A DNA stretch of 64,000 nucleotides, from NCBI RefSeq assembly GCF_031453975.1, contig NZ_JAVDPW010000003.1, positions 558,001 to 622,000 on the forward strand. The letters run 5' to 3'. This DNA comes from Inquilinus ginsengisoli_A (GTDB lineage: Bacteria > Pseudomonadota > Alphaproteobacteria > DSM-16000 > Inquilinaceae). Of the stretch, positions 63,864-64,000 are shown piece after piece. The notes below the pieces were generated by a model that was given only the letters and a program-made list of their open reading frames with translations, was not told the DNA's origin and ran no database searches. The translations under genes and the position numbers were made by a program. Position 1 is the first letter of the stretch. Each line of letters begins with the position of its first letter.

Positions 63864-64000
63864 GGCGCCATTCAAGGCGACATGGCGGGCGACCACAAGG
63901 GCCGACAGCAGCAGGGCCGGGCCGAAGTCAGGTTGGATGGCTGGCCGCACCGGCTGGGTTCCTGATTGTTCCGTCTAGGCCGGTATACGACGAGATGCTA

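Overview
The window looks like chromosomal DNA of a GC-rich alphaproteobacterium, possibly from the Rhodospirillales. The indications are the GC-rich codon use, an MmcB-type repair protein, an ECF sigma factor paired with a ChrR-type zinc anti-sigma factor, many ABC importers with Tat-type binding proteins, and a tRNA-Arg(CCT) used as a recombinase insertion site. No rRNA, CRISPR array or intact insertion sequence was seen.

Left part (1-17.5 kb). A run of + strand stress and detoxification genes comes first: a DJ-1/PfpI protein cut by the window edge, an ABM monooxygenase, an aldehyde dehydrogenase, an MFS exporter and a cNMP-binding/thioredoxin-reductase-like flavoprotein. An AT-rich promoter then leads into a tight three-gene operon (5.9-14.9 kb): a LysM/FecR/Ig-like periplasmic protein, a 1,627-residue secreted protein built from about 15 PKD domains, and a two-TM HAMP class III nucleotide cyclase. 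I regard this as the best candidate for an undescribed sensory or envelope system. A decayed area follows, with a frameshifted SnoaL-like gene, a cytochrome P460 gene and an ABC-exporter fragment.

Catabolic part (17.5-57.4 kb). Several nutrient-acquisition islands lie side by side. (a) A divergent RpiR-controlled locus has a glutamine-synthetase-like ligase and a class III aminotransferase on one side. On the other is a branched-chain-type ABC importer (with a LivM-LivG fusion), an N-formylglutamate-amidohydrolase-like enzyme and an isochorismatase-fold hydrolase. It is probably for an amide or amino-acid-derived nitrogen source. (b) A LacI-controlled operon has an oligopeptide-type ABC importer and two different glycosidases, one of them GH42, and looks like a beta-galactoside or oligosaccharide uptake locus. 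(c) An exported ABM protein and a Tat-exported VOC protein lie beside an AraC regulator. (d) A sugar-acid locus has a ribose-type ABC importer, a D-apionate-lactonase-like protein, a GntR/FCD regulator with an operator at its own start codon, an ABM protein, an HpcH/HpaI aldolase, a D-2-hydroxyacid dehydrogenase and a second, maltose-type ABC importer.

Right part (57.4-64 kb). A decayed large serine recombinase runs into the 3' end of tRNA-Arg(CCT), the scar of an integrated element. Beyond it are a type I secretion ABC transporter and adaptor pair, MmcB, a small CxxC metal-binding protein, and the ECF sigma/ChrR pair. Many operons use ATGA or TGATG overlaps. The long gene-free gaps carry a recurring degenerate motif close to GTCCGCTTTCGGGAGC.
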